Shown piece by piece: positions 17,394-26,618 of a stretch of 64,000 bases of DNA. The DNA comes from Bacteroidaceae bacterium (GTDB lineage: Bacteria; Bacteroidota; Bacteroidia; Bacteroidales; Barnesiellaceae_A). Below the pieces are notes generated by a model. The model saw nothing but the letters and a program-made list of their open reading frames with translations. It searched no databases and was not told the origin of the DNA. A program made the position numbers and the translations under genes. Position 1 is the first letter of the stretch, and each line of letters starts with the position of its first letter. Location of the stretch: contig JAFQRE010000030.1 in the NCBI GenBank assembly GCA_017410245.1, positions 1-64,000 on the forward strand. Reading direction: 5' to 3'.

Positions 17394-17467
17394 CTCTTCA
17401 GGTTGGACTTGAACCAACGACCCTCTGATTAACAGTCAGATGCTCTAACCGACTGAGCTACTGAAGA
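17394..17467 (-). tRNA. tRNA-Asn (GTT), downstream copy
   Basis: A 74-nt cloverleaf on the minus strand: acceptor TCTTCAG/CTGAAGA, D-arm GCTCAGTCGGTTAGAGC, anticodon stem CTGAC..GTCAG-type with loop CTGTTAA (anticodon GTT), and T-arm containing GGTTCAAGTCC. CCA is not encoded. It is identical to the copy at 17491-17564. Confidence 0.95.
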
Positions 17468-17490
17468 ATAGATAGTTGTTAATAAGTTTG

Positions 17491-17564
17491 CTCTTCAGGT
17501 TGGACTTGAACCAACGACCCTCTGATTAACAGTCAGATGCTCTAACCGACTGAGCTACTGAAGA
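17491..17564 (-). tRNA. tRNA-Asn (GTT), upstream copy
   Basis: Same 74-nt sequence as the copy at 17394-17467, offset by 97 bp, with the same anticodon GTT. The two are separated by a 23-bp AT-rich spacer and are presumably processed from one transcript that starts at the promoter just upstream. Confidence 0.95.
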
Positions 17565-17587
17565 AGATTTTACCTCGAAAGGCGTGG

Positions 17588-17618
17588 CAAAGGTAAGACC
17601 TTTTTATTAATTGTGCAA
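17588..17618 (-). promoter_or_regulatory. sigma-ABfr promoter of the tRNA-Asn pair
   Basis: The -7 box TACCTTTG (complement of 17588-17595) has a TTG (complement of 17616-17618) 20 bp upstream. It is one of the best-spaced promoters in the window, about 15 nt from the tRNA 5' end. Confidence 0.8.
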
Positions 17619-17846
17619 TACTTGATGCCATTTTTTTTACGTTTTTACCAAAAAAACTTGTAAAACGGCCTTAAAAAAGCATTTCAAGCCGCATATTAGG
17701 TGGGTGGATAGGTATAAAATGTGTAGAAGAACAAGAGTTATAGGGTATGATTGTGGTTGAGAAAGCAAATATTGATAAATATCAAAAAGAAATGATATTA
17801 ACAAAATTTATTGGGTGTTGAATGGTGTCATATTGCAATTATAATT

Positions 17847-17854
17847 TATATTTG
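17847..17854 (+). promoter_or_regulatory. -7 box of the LRR gene
   Basis: TATATTTG lies about 100 nt before the ATG at 17955. The rest of 17619-17954 is very AT-rich spacer with no gene. Confidence 0.5.
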
Positions 17855-17954
17855 ACGTGTTTATTTTACTATATATTATATTTATTCATATTATATGTGA
17901 TAAAATAACAAGTATGAATAGAAATTTGCTTTTTAACTAAATCGTAGAAAAATT

Positions 17955-20900
17955 ATGCGAAAGATTTGTACCCTGTTTGTACTGCTGCTGACAGTAGGAA
18001 TAATGTCGGCGCAAGGAGTTATCAAAATTACCACCGAGAAGGTTATAGATGAAGATATAGCTTTCAATCTCTATTCAACCTCCCTGAACGACCCGTTTAC
18101 GATTGATTGGGGTGATGGTTCGACAACAACACATAACATTTCGCCCGATGATATACCCTATTTTCAGCGGGTGTCGGGTAAGGTAAGGGGTTCTGTTATT
18201 ACTATTACAGGTAATATTGTTTATTTGTCGGTTGTAGAACAAGCAGTGTCGAATGTATCTATTAGTAATCAGAGTTCGCTGAAAATTCTTGAATTGACAA
18301 ACAACGTTATGACCGGTCTCGCATTTGAGGGCGATGTTGCTCCGCTCGAGAGAATAGACCTGAGTGGTAACCAATTGACAAATAGTACCGAGGAAAATGC
18401 GACAATGGGGCTCGAGATTTTTGGCTCAACGCTTCAGTCGGTCAATCTATCTAACAATAATCTTATATGTCTCAACATTGAGGCTCTTGTCAATCTCAAG
18501 GAGTTGTATGTCAAAAACAACCCATCGTTCACATCGTTGTTTGTGGCACAACCCGAGGAGTCTCGTCCTATTGAAAAGATAGATATAAGTAATGGTGAGT
18601 TGTCGCACTTCTATCCTGTTAGTATGCCAATGCTTACATCGTTGCACTTGAGTAACAATGTGTTGATGGAAGACTTTGTGATAGACGACTATTATCCGGC
18701 ACTCCAATACTTATCGATTGATGGCAACTATATACCAGCTGTCGATGTACGAGCCTGCCGACAACTTGAGCAGTTTGATTGTTCGCGCAACCAACTCAGC
18801 ATTGTTGATGTTTCGCAAAATACACAACTTACACATCTATATTGCTCCCGCAATCAATTGACATATTTAGATGTATATAGCAATGTATTGCTCACCACAC
18901 TTCATTGCGATAGCAACCAAATCAAGGAGGTGGATATTATCAACAATTCGAAATTGCAGAACATCAAGGTTTCGGGCAATCCTATCACACATATCGATCT
19001 TACCAATGCCTACAACCTACAGCGATTTGAGGCGGCTGCTACACAATGCGATTACTTCTATTTCAATTATGTCAATCCTTCGGGTCGCTTCAATTATGTA
19101 GATGTAAGAGATAATCCCAATATGACAGCGTATGCACTCAATTGTATGTTCAAGACAATGCCTATACACTATGGAAGTTCTTACAGCCCTACACTGCTTA
19201 TCAGTGGCTCTAATGGAGAGACCTCCGATACGTCGTACCCCAATAGCGAAGATATGGGGTGGAAAACCGATATCAATGGTGATGGTACGGCATCAACCAA
19301 AATGGTAGATGTAACTATTGATGCCACAAATACAGGTGGAACAATAGAACTTTCGGGTTGTTTTGGAGGAATAAATACCGAGCAAAATTACACTCTGACA
19401 GAGTATGCCACCGATCATGGAACGTTTGCTGTAGTACAGTGGGATACCCCTTATTACCAAAAGTTCAGAGAGGTTAAACAAGATGCTTATGTAGGTGTGC
19501 CTATTGTTATAATGGCATATCCTCATTCGGGATACAGATTTGAAAGTGTTGAGGTAGATGGTAAAATTATAAATAGTAATTGGTTTGTTGTTAATGAAAA
19601 TAGCTCGATAAAAGTAAACTTTGCCATTGACGAGAAGGTGATAGCTGTAACCACAACACAAGGCATACCTATGTCATTTCAATTGGGAGGCCCTGAAAGC
19701 ATCAATGTGATAGAGATAGACTGGGGTAATGGCAGTCGTCAGCAATATGAAATACCGCAGTATAGCGATTACACTATTGCCGGAGGCCGTATTGAAGGCT
19801 CTTCGTCCGGTACAACTATAAAGATATATGGCAATGTGACGTATGCCAATTTTGAAAGCGAACCCTACTTTGTAGGTTGGGACAACCAAATCACAGCCAT
19901 TGATTTGTCGAAAAACAAAGGTCTGCAATACCTCGACTTGTATTGGAATCCCATTACAGATATAAATCTTGATGGTCAAAATGATTTGCAAGTGCTGGGT
20001 GTAAGTTATACCGCTATCAAAGAGCTTGACTTGAGTGGAGCACCCAATTTGTTGCAATTGGAATGCTATAGTGATGGCTATGGATTTGAAGAAGATGGTA
20101 TTGCTATGTTGTCGAAACTCGACTTGTCGAAGACTCCCAAGTTGCGTTACTTAGATGCTAAGAATAACAAACTCGAAACAATCGAGTTCACTAATACCCC
20201 CGACTTGTCGTACATAAATGTGTCGAACAACAACCTTACTCATATAGATGTGTCGCAAGTTCCTCTGTTGTGGTATCTGTATGCAACAGACAATAATTTG
20301 GAGCAGATAGATCTGTCTCAAAATACTCAGTTAATGGAGTTGTCCTTGGGGCAAAATAAATTGACAGAGATAGATTTGTCAATCAACAATAGTGTAAGAT
20401 TTCTTTTCTTGGAAAATAATAATATCACAGCACTCGATGTGAGCAATATGTCGGAACTCTGTCAATTGAAGATTGGAGGTAACGGAATGACAGCATGCCA
20501 GTTGAGCGATCTCTATTATTCACTGCCCCAGTATCCCGAATTGACACAAGAGGAGCTTGATGCTATAGCCGGTTATCCTTTGAATGTGTCTCAGGCCGGT
20601 GAGGTATTGCCCAATGATGCCTATGGAGCCGATGCCACTATTGCTACCTATAAGGGTTGGAGCATAAACATACAAGGCAACGGAAGTGGTTGCGAAACTG
20701 CGTATATCGATATTGTTCCGTCGGAAAATGGTTCTGTCAGATTGTACGATGTTGATAACAATGAGATATTGTCGGGCACAAAAACATTGCGCAATAGTAC
20801 AATTACAATAGAGGCTGTTCCCTACGAAAATTATTGTTACAACTCGTTGCTGATAAACGAAAGCGAAGTGGTTGAGGGCACTACCTTTATGATAGGCGCA

Positions 20901-21164
20901 TATGCGCGCGTGCAGGCTGTATTTAATGCCGATAATGCGGTGGAAGATAAAGTGGGTGACGAAACCAAAGTGTATTCAGTTGCCGGAGCTATAAATGTTA
21001 CTACTACGTCGGTAGTTGATGTCGATATATTTGCATTAGATGGTCGTGTAGTGGGTAGTGCCCGAGTTCACGACAAACTGTCATTTGAGATGCCAGATGG
21101 AGTATATGTAGTGCGAGTCGTTAATAATGCCGAGGTAAACTCACATACAGTAGTGGTGCGTTAA
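17955..21164 (+). CDS. Large secreted leucine-rich-repeat protein with T9SS sorting domain
   Basis: A 1,069-residue secreted protein. The signal peptide covers residues 1-19. The body has two related halves. Each opens with an IxIDWGxGS-type strand (ITTEKV...TIDWGDGS near 25-55; VTTTQG...EIDWGNGS near 560-590) and runs into leucine-rich repeats of the form LxxLDLSxNxLTxIDVS. Between the halves is a region like an InlB B-repeat (about 470-550), preceded by NGDG. The C-terminal ~65 residues are a T9SS sorting domain (KVYSVAGAINV..DIFALDGRVV..DGVYVVRVV). Such LRR proteins usually bind partner proteins at the cell surface, so an adhesin role is inferred. The repeats look intact. Confidence 0.82.
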   Translation: MRKICTLFVLLLTVGIMSAQGVIKITTEKVIDEDIAFNLYSTSLNDPFTIDWGDGSTTTHNISPDDIPYFQRVSGKVRGSVITITGNIVYLSVVEQAVSNVSISNQSSLKILELTNNVMTGLAFEGDVAPLERIDLSGNQLTNSTEENATMGLEIFGSTLQSVNLSNNNLICLNIEALVNLKELYVKNNPSFTSLFVAQPEESRPIEKIDISNGELSHFYPVSMPMLTSLHLSNNVLMEDFVIDDYYPALQYLSIDGNYIPAVDVRACRQLEQFDCSRNQLSIVDVSQNTQLTHLYCSRNQLTYLDVYSNVLLTTLHCDSNQIKEVDIINNSKLQNIKVSGNPITHIDLTNAYNLQRFEAAATQCDYFYFNYVNPSGRFNYVDVRDNPNMTAYALNCMFKTMPIHYGSSYSPTLLISGSNGETSDTSYPNSEDMGWKTDINGDGTASTKMVDVTIDATNTGGTIELSGCFGGINTEQNYTLTEYATDHGTFAVVQWDTPYYQKFREVKQDAYVGVPIVIMAYPHSGYRFESVEVDGKIINSNWFVVNENSSIKVNFAIDEKVIAVTTTQGIPMSFQLGGPESINVIEIDWGNGSRQQYEIPQYSDYTIAGGRIEGSSSGTTIKIYGNVTYANFESEPYFVGWDNQITAIDLSKNKGLQYLDLYWNPITDINLDGQNDLQVLGVSYTAIKELDLSGAPNLLQLECYSDGYGFEEDGIAMLSKLDLSKTPKLRYLDAKNNKLETIEFTNTPDLSYINVSNNNLTHIDVSQVPLLWYLYATDNNLEQIDLSQNTQLMELSLGQNKLTEIDLSINNSVRFLFLENNNITALDVSNMSELCQLKIGGNGMTACQLSDLYYSLPQYPELTQEELDAIAGYPLNVSQAGEVLPNDAYGADATIATYKGWSINIQGNGSGCETAYIDIVPSENGSVRLYDVDNNEILSGTKTLRNSTITIEAVPYENYCYNSLLINESEVVEGTTFMIGAYARVQAVFNADNAVEDKVGDETKVYSVAGAINVTTTSVVDVDIFALDGRVVGSARVHDKLSFEMPDGVYVVRVVNNAEVNSHTVVVR

Positions 21165-21189
21165 TCTGAAGTTTCTATATTATTTATGT

Positions 21190-21230
21190 AGTCTCCACAA
21201 TGGGGTAGCAATATCCTTGTTGTGGAGACT
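21190..21230 (+). terminator. Likely terminator of the LRR gene
   Basis: Perfect 11-bp arms AGTCTCCACAA / TTGTGGAGACT lie around a 19-nt loop and are followed by TTTGT, 25 bp past the stop codon. The T tract is short, so it is moderately supported. Confidence 0.65.
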
Positions 21231-21321
21231 TTGTATGCACGTGACATAAGTTTTTTAACAAATAACGTTAAAATAGAGCTTATGAAATGAATATTCATTA
21301 TCTTCGTATTGTTAATTGCCT

Positions 21322-22986
21322 ATGAGTATGAAACGTATAATCTCCTTGCTCCTTGTGAGTATATCTCTATGTGTTGTGGCTAACAGCAACGATAATAGAT
21401 TGTTTGCTTATGGCCAAAATATCGAAGTATTTTCATCGGTACTAAAGCAGTTGAATATTAATTATGTAGATACTATAGATGTAGATAAGTGTTCGCAACG
21501 TGCTATTGGGGCAATGTTGTCGGGGCTTGATCCTTATACCGAATATTTTACCGAGGAGGAGGCTAAGGAGTTTATGGAGCAAAGCGCAGGCGAGTATGCC
21601 GGTGTAGGTTGCACCATCATGCAGCGCGATAGTGCAGTGTATGTGTCGGAACCATTTGAGGATACACCGGCACAAGAGGTGGGCTTGCGAGCCGGCGATA
21701 AGATTGTCATGATAGACAACGATACGGTATTGGGTTGGAAGAGTGACGAGGTGAGCAAGCGCATGAGAGGACTTTCCAATACTTCGTTGCGCATGGTAGT
21801 AGAGCGTCCCGGGGTAGATAGCTTGATTGAGGTAAATATTGTACGTCGCATTATCAATCGTAATCCCGTAGCCTATTACGGAACTATAGCCGATGGTGTA
21901 GGATATATTTTGCTCGAAACCTTTTCGCATCAAGCATTTGAAGAGGTGCGTAAGGCCTTCCTCGACTTGAAAGAGAATGCCGGTATAACCTCATTGGTGT
22001 TAGACCTTCGTGACAATTCGGGTGGACTTGTTGGCGAGGCTGTGGAGATATTGAGTATGTTTGTGCCTCGTGGAACGAAAGTACTTGAGTCGCGTGGAAA
22101 GGTAGAGAATAGCAATCATACCTATAAGACCGAGCGTGAGCCATTAGATACCAAGATACCTCTTGCTGTGCTTGTCAATGGATATACAGCTTCTGCTTCG
22201 GAGGTTGTGGCGGGAGCTCTGCAAGACCTCGATCGTGCAGTGATTATTGGAGAGCGTTCTTTTGGAAAAGGGCTCATTCAGCAAGTATTCCCACTGCCAT
22301 TCAATCGCAAGGTGAAGGTTACAGTTTCCTATTACTATATTCCCAGCGGACGGTCTATACAGGCCATAGATTATAGCAAGCGCGATGCCAATGGACATGT
22401 ATCGCGAGTACCCGATTCGCTCACTCGCGAGTATACTACAGTAGCCGGTCGTATAGTGCGCGATGGAGGAGGTATTACCCCCGATATACTGGTGAAAGCC
22501 GATACGATGAGCAATCTGCATTATTACCTCTATGCCGGTAATCATATTTTCGACTTTGCTACACAATATGCCAGCCGTCATGACGCTATTGCACCAGCTC
22601 ATGAGTTTGTTCTTACCGATGCCGATTATAACGATTTCAAACAATTTGTGCGTGAACGAGATTTTAAGTACGACAAGATGAGTAGCAAGCAACTTGCCGA
22701 ATTGCGTAAAATGATGACTTTTGAGGGTTATATCGACTCAACTACGCAGCAACTCTTAGACTCTTTGGAGTCTCGGTTGGAACACAATCTCGATAAGGAC
22801 TTGGATACTTTCCGTAGCCGTATTGAGCTGTCGTTGGTGCAAGAGATAGTCAAAAGATACTACTATACCCGCGGTGTCATCGTTGTGGGGTTGCGTGAAG
22901 AGCCGGTAACAACCCGGGCTATTGAGGTGTTGCAGTCGCCGGTGCGATATGATGAAATATTGGCTCGTCCCAAGTCGAAAAAGTAA
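21322..22986 (+). CDS. S41-family C-terminal processing peptidase (CtpA-like)
   Basis: About 554 residues, starting MSMKRIISLLL with a signal peptide to about residue 22, so it acts in the periplasm. A PDZ domain lies at about 85-175 (YAGVGCTI, GLRAGDKIVMID). The S41 core follows: the LDLRDNSGGL strand at 227-236, the nucleophile Ser291 in NGYTASASE, and the general-base Lys316 in ERSFGKG. This is the Ser-Lys dyad of tail-specific proteases, which trim or degrade envelope proteins at their C-termini. A second ATG at 21328 is an equally good start. It seems to be transcribed alone. Confidence 0.92.
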   Translation: MSMKRIISLLLVSISLCVVANSNDNRLFAYGQNIEVFSSVLKQLNINYVDTIDVDKCSQRAIGAMLSGLDPYTEYFTEEEAKEFMEQSAGEYAGVGCTIMQRDSAVYVSEPFEDTPAQEVGLRAGDKIVMIDNDTVLGWKSDEVSKRMRGLSNTSLRMVVERPGVDSLIEVNIVRRIINRNPVAYYGTIADGVGYILLETFSHQAFEEVRKAFLDLKENAGITSLVLDLRDNSGGLVGEAVEILSMFVPRGTKVLESRGKVENSNHTYKTEREPLDTKIPLAVLVNGYTASASEVVAGALQDLDRAVIIGERSFGKGLIQQVFPLPFNRKVKVTVSYYYIPSGRSIQAIDYSKRDANGHVSRVPDSLTREYTTVAGRIVRDGGGITPDILVKADTMSNLHYYLYAGNHIFDFATQYASRHDAIAPAHEFVLTDADYNDFKQFVRERDFKYDKMSSKQLAELRKMMTFEGYIDSTTQQLLDSLESRLEHNLDKDLDTFRSRIELSLVQEIVKRYYYTRGVIVVGLREEPVTTRAIEVLQSPVRYDEILARPKSKK

Positions 22987-23022
22987 AAATTCAACCCTAA
23001 TAAAAAATTCCTGCCAAAATAT

Positions 23023-23053
23023 TTGGTGGGAATTATTTTATACGCTACATTTG
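23023..23053 (+). promoter_or_regulatory. sigma-ABfr promoter of the padR-DUF2812 pair
   Basis: TTG at 23023-23025, a 20-bp spacer and TACATTTG at 23046-23053 give a full consensus promoter. The predicted start near 23060 falls right before a pair of direct repeats that may be the PadR operator. Confidence 0.8.
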
Positions 23054-23063
23054 TATCGGCTAC

Positions 23064-23089
23064 CGATATAGCGAGTGGCGATATAACGA
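23064..23089 (+). promoter_or_regulatory. Candidate PadR operator (two direct repeats)
   Basis: CGATATAGCGA at 23064-23074 and CGATATAACGA at 23079-23089 differ at one base and are offset by 15 bp. They lie 10 bp below the -7 box and 22 bp above the padR ATG, a natural site for autorepression. Binding is inferred, not shown. Confidence 0.5.
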
Positions 23090-23110
23090 CCAACGAAATA
23101 CCTTTGAGAT

Positions 23111-23428
23111 ATGGGAGATCATACAACAATAGTTCTTACGGAGGCAGTATATTACATACTGTTGTCGCTAACTACACCCCTGCACGGTTATGGTATCATG
23201 CAGAAAACAAGTCAGTTGAGCCATGGTCGATTGGTTATCTCGGCCGGAACGCTCTATGGAGCCATCAATACCTTGCTCGATCGTGGCTGGATCAAGCAAC
23301 TCATTGTGGCCGAGGAGAGTCGTCGCAAGGAGTATGTCATCACCGAAGATGGCAAGGCTGTGTTACGAGCCGAGTTGGCACGCTTGCATGAGTTGGTGGC
23401 CAATGGCGATGCTATACTCAATCAATGA
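23111..23428 (+). CDS. PadR-family transcriptional regulator
   Basis: A 105-residue winged-helix DNA-binding protein of the PadR subfamily 2 size class. It shows the family pattern: EAVYYILLSL in helix 1, HGYGIMQ, the recognition-helix region SAGTLYGAINTLLDRGWI, and the wing SRRKEYVITEDGK. PadR proteins usually repress their own operon together with a membrane or transporter gene and are released by small ligands. It is followed 27 bp later by a DUF2812 membrane protein, the common partner arrangement, and preceded by a consensus promoter with paired repeats. The identification is firm; the inducer is unknown. Confidence 0.93.
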   Translation: MGDHTTIVLTEAVYYILLSLTTPLHGYGIMQKTSQLSHGRLVISAGTLYGAINTLLDRGWIKQLIVAEESRRKEYVITEDGKAVLRAELARLHELVANGDAILNQ

Positions 23429-23455
23429 TATGTAAACCTTTTAATGATATAGACT

Positions 23456-24037
23456 ATGGAGAAGAAACATTACTTCAGGTATTTTACTATTGCCGATTAT
23501 GAGAAAGAGCAAAAGTGGATAAATGACATGAGCCGTCATGGGTGGAATCTTGTAAAAACCAATGGATTGATTTATACCTTCGAGCGAGGTGTTCCCGGTG
23601 AGTATATCTACAAGATAGACCTTCCCGATGAGAAAATGAGTGATGTAGAGGTAGATACCTATTACAAATTCATGGAAGAGTGTGGTGTAGAGATTGTCGC
23701 TACGTATAAGTTCTGGCGCTATCTGCGCAAGAAGAGTGCCGATGGTGCTATTGAATGTGCCGATAATACAATGGCTCAGCTCTCTATGGTCAATAAAGCC
23801 TACGGCCTTGCCAATAAATTGATTAATATGTTATTGGTTATATTTGCAGTTATAATCATATTGTCCGGTGTAGTGCGTGCATTTGTAAGTGGGGCAGTAG
23901 CCGACTTTGTTATGGGATTTGCAACAGGCATTTCAAGTTCGGCAGTGGTAGCTTTGGCGCTTCTTTTTGTACCCATTTCACGTCGTTTGCGTATGCGTAT
24001 GAATGAGCTTATCGAGGAGCTTGTGGTCAAAGGTTGA
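23456..24037 (+). CDS. DUF2812-like membrane protein, PadR partner
   Basis: A 193-residue protein. Residues 1-95 are soluble and resemble DUF2812 (YFRYFTIADYEKEQKWINDMS, the W-N-L motif and FWRYLRKK). Two hydrophobic segments follow at about 120-145 and 150-175, so it is an inner-membrane protein with a cytoplasmic N-domain. A basic C-terminus ends the protein. It lies 27 bp downstream of padR and upstream of a strong terminator, so the two form a two-gene operon. PadR/DUF2812 pairs are common in Firmicutes and Bacteroidetes, but the function is not established. Confidence 0.8.
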   Translation: MEKKHYFRYFTIADYEKEQKWINDMSRHGWNLVKTNGLIYTFERGVPGEYIYKIDLPDEKMSDVEVDTYYKFMEECGVEIVATYKFWRYLRKKSADGAIECADNTMAQLSMVNKAYGLANKLINMLLVIFAVIIILSGVVRAFVSGAVADFVMGFATGISSSAVVALALLFVPISRRLRMRMNELIEELVVKG

Positions 24038-24074
24038 TATTTCTATTTTCAACGATATTGTTGCATAAAAATTG

Positions 24075-24109
24075 AGAGGCAGTGTCTAAATCACTTAGAC
24101 ACTGCCTCT
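24075..24109. terminator. Bidirectional terminator between convergent genes
   Basis: A 15-bp perfect stem (AGAGGCAGTGTCTAA and complement) has T-rich tails on both sides. It ends the padR operon on the plus strand and the T9SS anchor-J gene on the minus strand. Confidence 0.85.
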
Positions 24110-24136
24110 TCTGATTTTCAAAATAACCTATTCATC

Positions 24137-26488
24137 TTAATTTACGCTAAATTTCTTACATACATTTTCAGACGAAGTTTCCACTTTTACGATGTATAAT
24201 CCCTTGTTCCAATTGTCAAGTGTGATGTTATATGCGTCGCTATTGATGTTGTGTGATGCATACACAAGACAACCATTGGTAATGTATATTTCTATACTTT
24301 CTATCTTCTCGCCGGGAGTTGTAACATACAACATTTGGGGTGTAACTCTAATGTCAGGAGTGTTGTTTGTTATATTTTTTACAGCCGAATTGTCGACAGA
24401 TTCGATTTTGAAATTGTCTATCAACAAGTAACCATCGCCACAACCATCGTACACAAAACGGAAACAAGGAGTATTGCCACGAGCCACGTCGGTGACATCT
24501 AGTGTATATGTATAATCGACCACATCATCAACATAAATATCGTTGTACCATTCCCAATAATCGCCACCATCTAATGAGACTTCAATGTATGGGAAAGAAC
24601 TATCCCAGTAGGTGTAATAATCCATTGTACAAGATAAAATCACGCTATCGGTTGCACTTATTGTAGAACAGTCAAAGATAGGAGTGGCAAGACCTGTCCA
24701 AATATTTATAATATAATTATCTTCGCTCGATACCGATGCAAAATTACCTTCTACTTCATTGCAGGGAGATTTAATTTGATACCAGTTGTCAAAACGCCAA
24801 TTGTAATTAGGTGGTGTTGCTTCGTTCATAGCCGATGATAGCCAATTGTCGGGAGTGAGATCACCATCGAAGTGTTGTGTATAGGGTAGTGGCATTATTT
24901 CGTAGTCGTAGGCGATAACATTCGCTTGGCAAGGAAGTGACAAGACGTCATCGCTGTATAATGCCTTAACAGAATAGGTGTATGTACCTGAGACAATGTC
25001 TTTGTCGGTATAGGTGAGAGGCTCCTCCGGTTGTATAGTTGCTATCTCTGTGTTGCCTCTGAATACTTTATATGCCTCAATTTCCCATTCCGATGCTTTA
25101 GCTGCTTGCCAATCGAGTGTTACATTATAATTGTATTTGTCATAAGAGGCATTGAGACCTGTGGGCGTGTAGCGTGTACCTAATGCAACTTGTTCACCGA
25201 CGCGCTCTGACTCGCCAAATGGGTAATCGTATACAGCTGCAACCTCATAAATATAGGCACCACGGGTCACATCACTATTGCCCATTTCGCCCAATGGTAG
25301 TTCTATACCGGCCAATATACCATCTACATACACACAGTAGCATACAGGAACTCTTTCACCTTCGGGAGCATCCCAAGTAATAATAACATCTCCATATCCG
25401 CTCTCCTCGTCGTATGTGCTTGTTACCTTTACATTGGTAGGTGCGTTGCAAGTTACTTCTTTGATGGTAACAGTAACCGATGCAGCCTCTGACTTGCCAG
25501 TTGCGTTTACGGCATATACGTCATACACATATTCGCCAGGATCCTTGTCCGAGATGTCTGTATAGTTGAGTGAATTGATATTGTCGGCAAGTAGTTCTCC
25601 GTTGAGGTATACTTGGTAGTATTCGGTGGCGGCTGCTAGCGCTTTGCTACGTTTTAAGGCAGTTGCAGAGGATTGAGTGCGCTCTCTACCGATGAAATTA
25701 CGGTACATTTGCATACCATCACTTATATTACGTTGGGTATTTCTAGACTTCATTTGAACCTCGGCGCTTGCAGTGGAGTTGGAGGAGATATAAATATCGT
25801 CGAGTGTCCACGAGAAATATAGAGAAGACCACTCTTGTGTCATTTCGCTCTGTGCGTGGAAAGCAATGCGTGTATTGGGCTGTGGTTCTCCTAAATAGAG
25901 TGAAACTTGTTGCCAACGGTCAAAACCATTGTGGTCGTAACGAGCGTCCCATAATGTTTCCCAAGTATCACCGCCATCGTGGCTTATTTTTACGCAATAT
26001 TGGTCTACAAAATCTTCAAATTGTGCGTATTCCAAAATCATAGGATTGATGTAGCACCAGAAGTCGAGGTACACAGCATTGTCGAGAATGGGCGATATGA
26101 GCCATTCATCTTGATTGGCAGGAGTGCCATCTTCGTGAGGCCATCCCATATCCATAAATACCATCGTGCTTCCTTCTCCATTGTTGATGTAGTAATCCCA
26201 ATCGTTGAGCTCTTTGAAGTCGTCGGTGGGGTAGTGAAACCAAGAGCAACGATAGTCCGATGCATTGTATGTTTTTACTTCCCAACCCTCGCCCGGAAAG
26301 ACATCTGACTCAAAATCGGCACTCGCAACAATTCCTTCTTCTGCGTTTCGTTTCCAAGATAATTCTACTTTGGTGCCATCTACCGATGACTGTAAGTCGA
26401 CCGGTATTGATGGTGTATTACCTAATGCTACGGTAGTTGTACCTAATGCCACTAGGGCTACAAGAGTGTGTAGATTAAAGTTTTTCAT
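24137..26488 (-). CDS. Secreted T9SS protein with choice-of-anchor-J and fibronectin-like domains
   Basis: 783 residues from the ATG at 26488; the longer frame to 26566 runs through the -7 box and is rejected. The signal peptide covers residues 1-23. A first anchor-J-type jelly roll follows (about 50-235: DFESDVFPGEGWEV, DEWLISPILDN, DGGDTWETLW). Then come three fibronectin-III-like units and a second anchor-J region (about 570-710: HFDGDLTPDNWL, DGGDYWEWYND). The end is a T9SS sorting domain (IYITNGCLVYASH, GLYIVKVETSSENVCKKFSVN). It has no catalytic motif I recognise, so a surface adhesin or carbohydrate-binding role is the best guess. Confidence 0.78.
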   Translation of the reverse strand: MKNFNLHTLVALVALGTTTVALGNTPSIPVDLQSSVDGTKVELSWKRNAEEGIVASADFESDVFPGEGWEVKTYNASDYRCSWFHYPTDDFKELNDWDYYINNGEGSTMVFMDMGWPHEDGTPANQDEWLISPILDNAVYLDFWCYINPMILEYAQFEDFVDQYCVKISHDGGDTWETLWDARYDHNGFDRWQQVSLYLGEPQPNTRIAFHAQSEMTQEWSSLYFSWTLDDIYISSNSTASAEVQMKSRNTQRNISDGMQMYRNFIGRERTQSSATALKRSKALAAATEYYQVYLNGELLADNINSLNYTDISDKDPGEYVYDVYAVNATGKSEAASVTVTIKEVTCNAPTNVKVTSTYDEESGYGDVIITWDAPEGERVPVCYCVYVDGILAGIELPLGEMGNSDVTRGAYIYEVAAVYDYPFGESERVGEQVALGTRYTPTGLNASYDKYNYNVTLDWQAAKASEWEIEAYKVFRGNTEIATIQPEEPLTYTDKDIVSGTYTYSVKALYSDDVLSLPCQANVIAYDYEIMPLPYTQHFDGDLTPDNWLSSAMNEATPPNYNWRFDNWYQIKSPCNEVEGNFASVSSEDNYIINIWTGLATPIFDCSTISATDSVILSCTMDYYTYWDSSFPYIEVSLDGGDYWEWYNDIYVDDVVDYTYTLDVTDVARGNTPCFRFVYDGCGDGYLLIDNFKIESVDNSAVKNITNNTPDIRVTPQMLYVTTPGEKIESIEIYITNGCLVYASHNINSDAYNITLDNWNKGLYIVKVETSSENVCKKFSVN

Positions 26489-26520
26489 ACGTAATATGAG
26501 TTTAAAGGTTTGACATACCA

Positions 26521-26551
26521 CAAATGTAGAGAGTAACAAAAGTTGCTGCAA
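26521..26551 (-). promoter_or_regulatory. sigma-ABfr promoter of the T9SS anchor-J gene
   Basis: The -7 box TACATTTG (complement of 26521-26528) and TTG (complement of 26549-26551) are spaced by 20 bp. The leader is about 26 nt. Confidence 0.75.
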
Positions 26552-26618
26552 TTTTTTGGCAAACACATAATTTCTATTTCGTGAAATAGTAAGTAAAATC
26601 CCTTAATAGTGATGGATA

